From JBLHGN01 sp047616325 (GTDB lineage: Bacteria; Pseudomonadota; Gammaproteobacteria; Pseudomonadales; Cellvibrionaceae), in NCBI GenBank assembly GCA_047616325.1, contig JBLHGN010000194.1, forward strand, positions 1-7,125: DNA of 7,125 bases, in the 5' to 3' direction. A program made the position numbers and the translations under genes. Below are positions 5,959-7,125 of the stretch, one piece after another. Below the pieces are notes generated by a model. The model was not told the DNA's origin and searched no databases. It was given only the letters and a program-made list of their open reading frames with translations. Within the stretch, counting starts at the first letter, position 1. Each line of letters opens with the position of its first letter.

Positions 5959-5966
5959 GTTGTTAC
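5957..5966 (-). promoter_or_regulatory. A-rich CA-type motif overlapping the cbrB start
   Basis: The minus strand reads GTAACAACAT, with the last AT being the first two bases of the cbrB ATG. AACAACAT (5964-5957) matches the Hfq/Crc octamer AAYAAYAA at 7 of 8 positions and occupies the place where a Shine-Dalgarno would normally be. In Pseudomonas such motifs at start codons mark catabolite-repressed mRNAs. The GTAACA part also equals a CbrB half-site, so the element may be read at DNA or RNA level. Function is inferred. Confidence 0.35.
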
Positions 5967-6007
5967 ATCGGGTTGATTAAGTGAGGCGCAACCGAATTCG
6001 GTCGATG

Positions 6008-6029
6008 ATTGTTAACTACTTCTAACAAT
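6008..6029. promoter_or_regulatory. Dyad in the cbrA-cbrB gap
   Basis: ATTGTTA (6008-6014) and TAACAAT (6023-6029) form a perfect 7-bp inverted repeat with 8 bases between. Full TGTTAC hexamers also occur at 5961-5966 and 6036-6041. The half-sites resemble the CbrB site upstream of the small RNA, but the spacing differs. As RNA it could form a 7-bp hairpin between the cbrA stop and the cbrB start. It may be an autoregulatory operator, an attenuating hairpin, or chance in AT-rich DNA. Confidence 0.4.
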
Positions 6030-6042
6030 TCCTAGTGTTACC

Positions 6043-7125
6043 CTATACAGCGCCAGTTTCAATAGATACGGGCATTTTCATCACAAATTTTGTGCCTAAT
6101 TGTAACACTATATTCACTGGGCTTATGATATCCAGGGTTCCATGGTGGTCTTCGATGATATTGTAGGCCATGGCCAATCCCAGGCCGGTGCCTTCGCCTG
6201 GCTCTTTGGTGGTGAAAAAGGGTTCAAAGATACGGTCATGCATTTCTTCAGGTATGCCTGTGCCCTCATCGCTTACGGAAAACATCACCATGTTTCCCTT
6301 AAGTTCACCTTCAATTGTAATCTTGCTGCCGTGTGGGCTGGCATCGCGCGCGTTGGATACCATGTTGACAAACACTTGGATGATGCGCTGGCTGTCTCCG
6401 TCAATGGTAAGCTCCCTCGGAATACGATTGACGTAAATCCGCTCGCCTTTCTCTTTCTGGAGGTCTATCAGGTTTATGGCCTCCTGCGCGCATTCCCATA
6501 AATTTACCGTTTGAAAGTGTTTGCTCTCTACGTTGCCAGAGTGTGAAAAACTGACCAATGATTGAACAATGCGGCTAACACGGTGGGTTTGAGAGAGTAT
6601 TTGTTTAGCAGTTTCGAGAATTTCGTCGTCGTCGGTTTCATATTTTAAGTTTTGTGCAAGGCACGCGATACCTGTTACAGGGTTGCCTATTTCGTGGGCT
6701 ACGCCCGCAGCTAATCTGCCGACGGAAGCCAATCGTTCACTGTGCATTAACTCATTTTCAAGAATTTGTAATTCGGTTACGTCTTCTAGCAGAATAACCT
6801 GGCTATCTATTTTTTTTGCGTACGACGACGGAATTGCCGCTTTGTGCAGCGAAATCCAGCGGGGCTGGCCGGCAAGCTCTACTTCCTGTTTGTAAAAATG
6901 TGCGGTGTCGGATACCAAAAATTTGTGTAAAAGATTTCCCCAAGGCTCCAGTACTTCTTCTAGGCGAGAGCCGGTAACGCTGTGGCTTTCGATTCCGGTA
7001 AGGTATTCCATGGCGGTATTCCACAACATGATTTCCTTATCCTCACCCACTGAGCAGGCCGCCAAGGGCAGTTCTTCCAGTGTTCGGCGATGGTAGAGCC
7101 GCAAATGATTGAGTTCGGCGGCCAC
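6043..7125 (-). CDS. cbrA: Sensor histidine kinase CbrA, C-terminal part
   Basis: Partner kinase of CbrB. Only the last 360 residues are inside the window; the reading frame is open at the right edge and the GTG there is probably an internal valine, not a start. The visible part contains a PAS domain (about 12-115 of the fragment, LPLAACSVGEDKEIMLWNTA at its front), a HisKA dimerisation helix with GVAHEIGNP and phospho-acceptor H144, and a HATPase_c domain with N-box (N254, N258), G1 box DEGTGIP (286-292), F-box EPFFTTK (301-307) and G2 GTGLGLAM (312-319). In Pseudomonas, CbrA carries an N-terminal SLC5-type transporter domain; whether that is present here lies outside the window. The identity rests largely on adjacency to a clear CbrB. 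The stop is 84 bases before cbrB and immediately abuts a TGTTAC half-site. Confidence 0.92.
   Translation of the reverse strand: MAAELNHLRLYHRRTLEELPLAACSVGEDKEIMLWNTAMEYLTGIESHSVTGSRLEEVLEPWGNLLHKFLVSDTAHFYKQEVELAGQPRWISLHKAAIPSSYAKKIDSQVILLEDVTELQILENELMHSERLASVGRLAAGVAHEIGNPVTGIACLAQNLKYETDDDEILETAKQILSQTHRVSRIVQSLVSFSHSGNVESKHFQTVNLWECAQEAINLIDLQKEKGERIYVNRIPRELTIDGDSQRIIQVFVNMVSNARDASPHGSKITIEGELKGNMVMFSVSDEGTGIPEEMHDRIFEPFFTTKEPGEGTGLGLAMAYNIIEDHHGTLDIISPVNIVLQLGTKFVMKMPVSIETGAV

Overview
The window looks like a chromosomal segment of a gammaproteobacterium related to Pseudomonas. The gene order cbrA-cbrB-(gap)-pcnB-folK-panB is the one I know from Pseudomonas. The base composition is clearly lower in GC than a typical Pseudomonas, and a deoxynucleoside kinase sits between folK and panB, which I do not recall for Pseudomonas. 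A marine or cellulolytic relative (Cellvibrionaceae-like) is my best guess; this is inference from gene order and composition only.

All recognised genes are on the minus strand and read right to left. Right part: the C-terminal 360 residues of the sensor kinase CbrA (6043-7125, cut by the window edge), an 84-base gap, then the complete sigma54-dependent response regulator CbrB (4546-5958). Left part: pcnB (2335-3675), folK (1809-2324), a deoxynucleoside kinase (1078-1761) and panB (209-1033), spaced 10, 47 and 44 bases apart, probably co-transcribed. The 208 bases after panB hold no recognisable gene and no panC start; they contain a tandem pair of AT-rich dyads.

The highlight is the 870-base gap between cbrB and pcnB, where Pseudomonas encodes the small RNA CrcZ. 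On the minus strand this gap holds, in order, a TGTTAC-N15-GTAACA dyad (4294-4320) resembling the CbrB activator site, a sigma54 promoter with exact GG-N10-GC spacing (4181-4197), an A-rich stretch with at least five AAYAAYAA octamers of the Hfq/Crc-binding type (4066-4155), a small hairpin, and a 12-bp perfect stem ending in TTTT (3936-3963). I read this as a CrcZ-like regulatory RNA of about 237 nt.

Proposed logic: CbrA senses carbon or nitrogen status and activates CbrB. CbrB with sigma54 makes the RNA, and the RNA sequesters Hfq (with Crc if present), releasing catabolite-repressed mRNAs. The downstream genes serve RNA polyadenylation, folate, pantothenate and deoxynucleotide metabolism.
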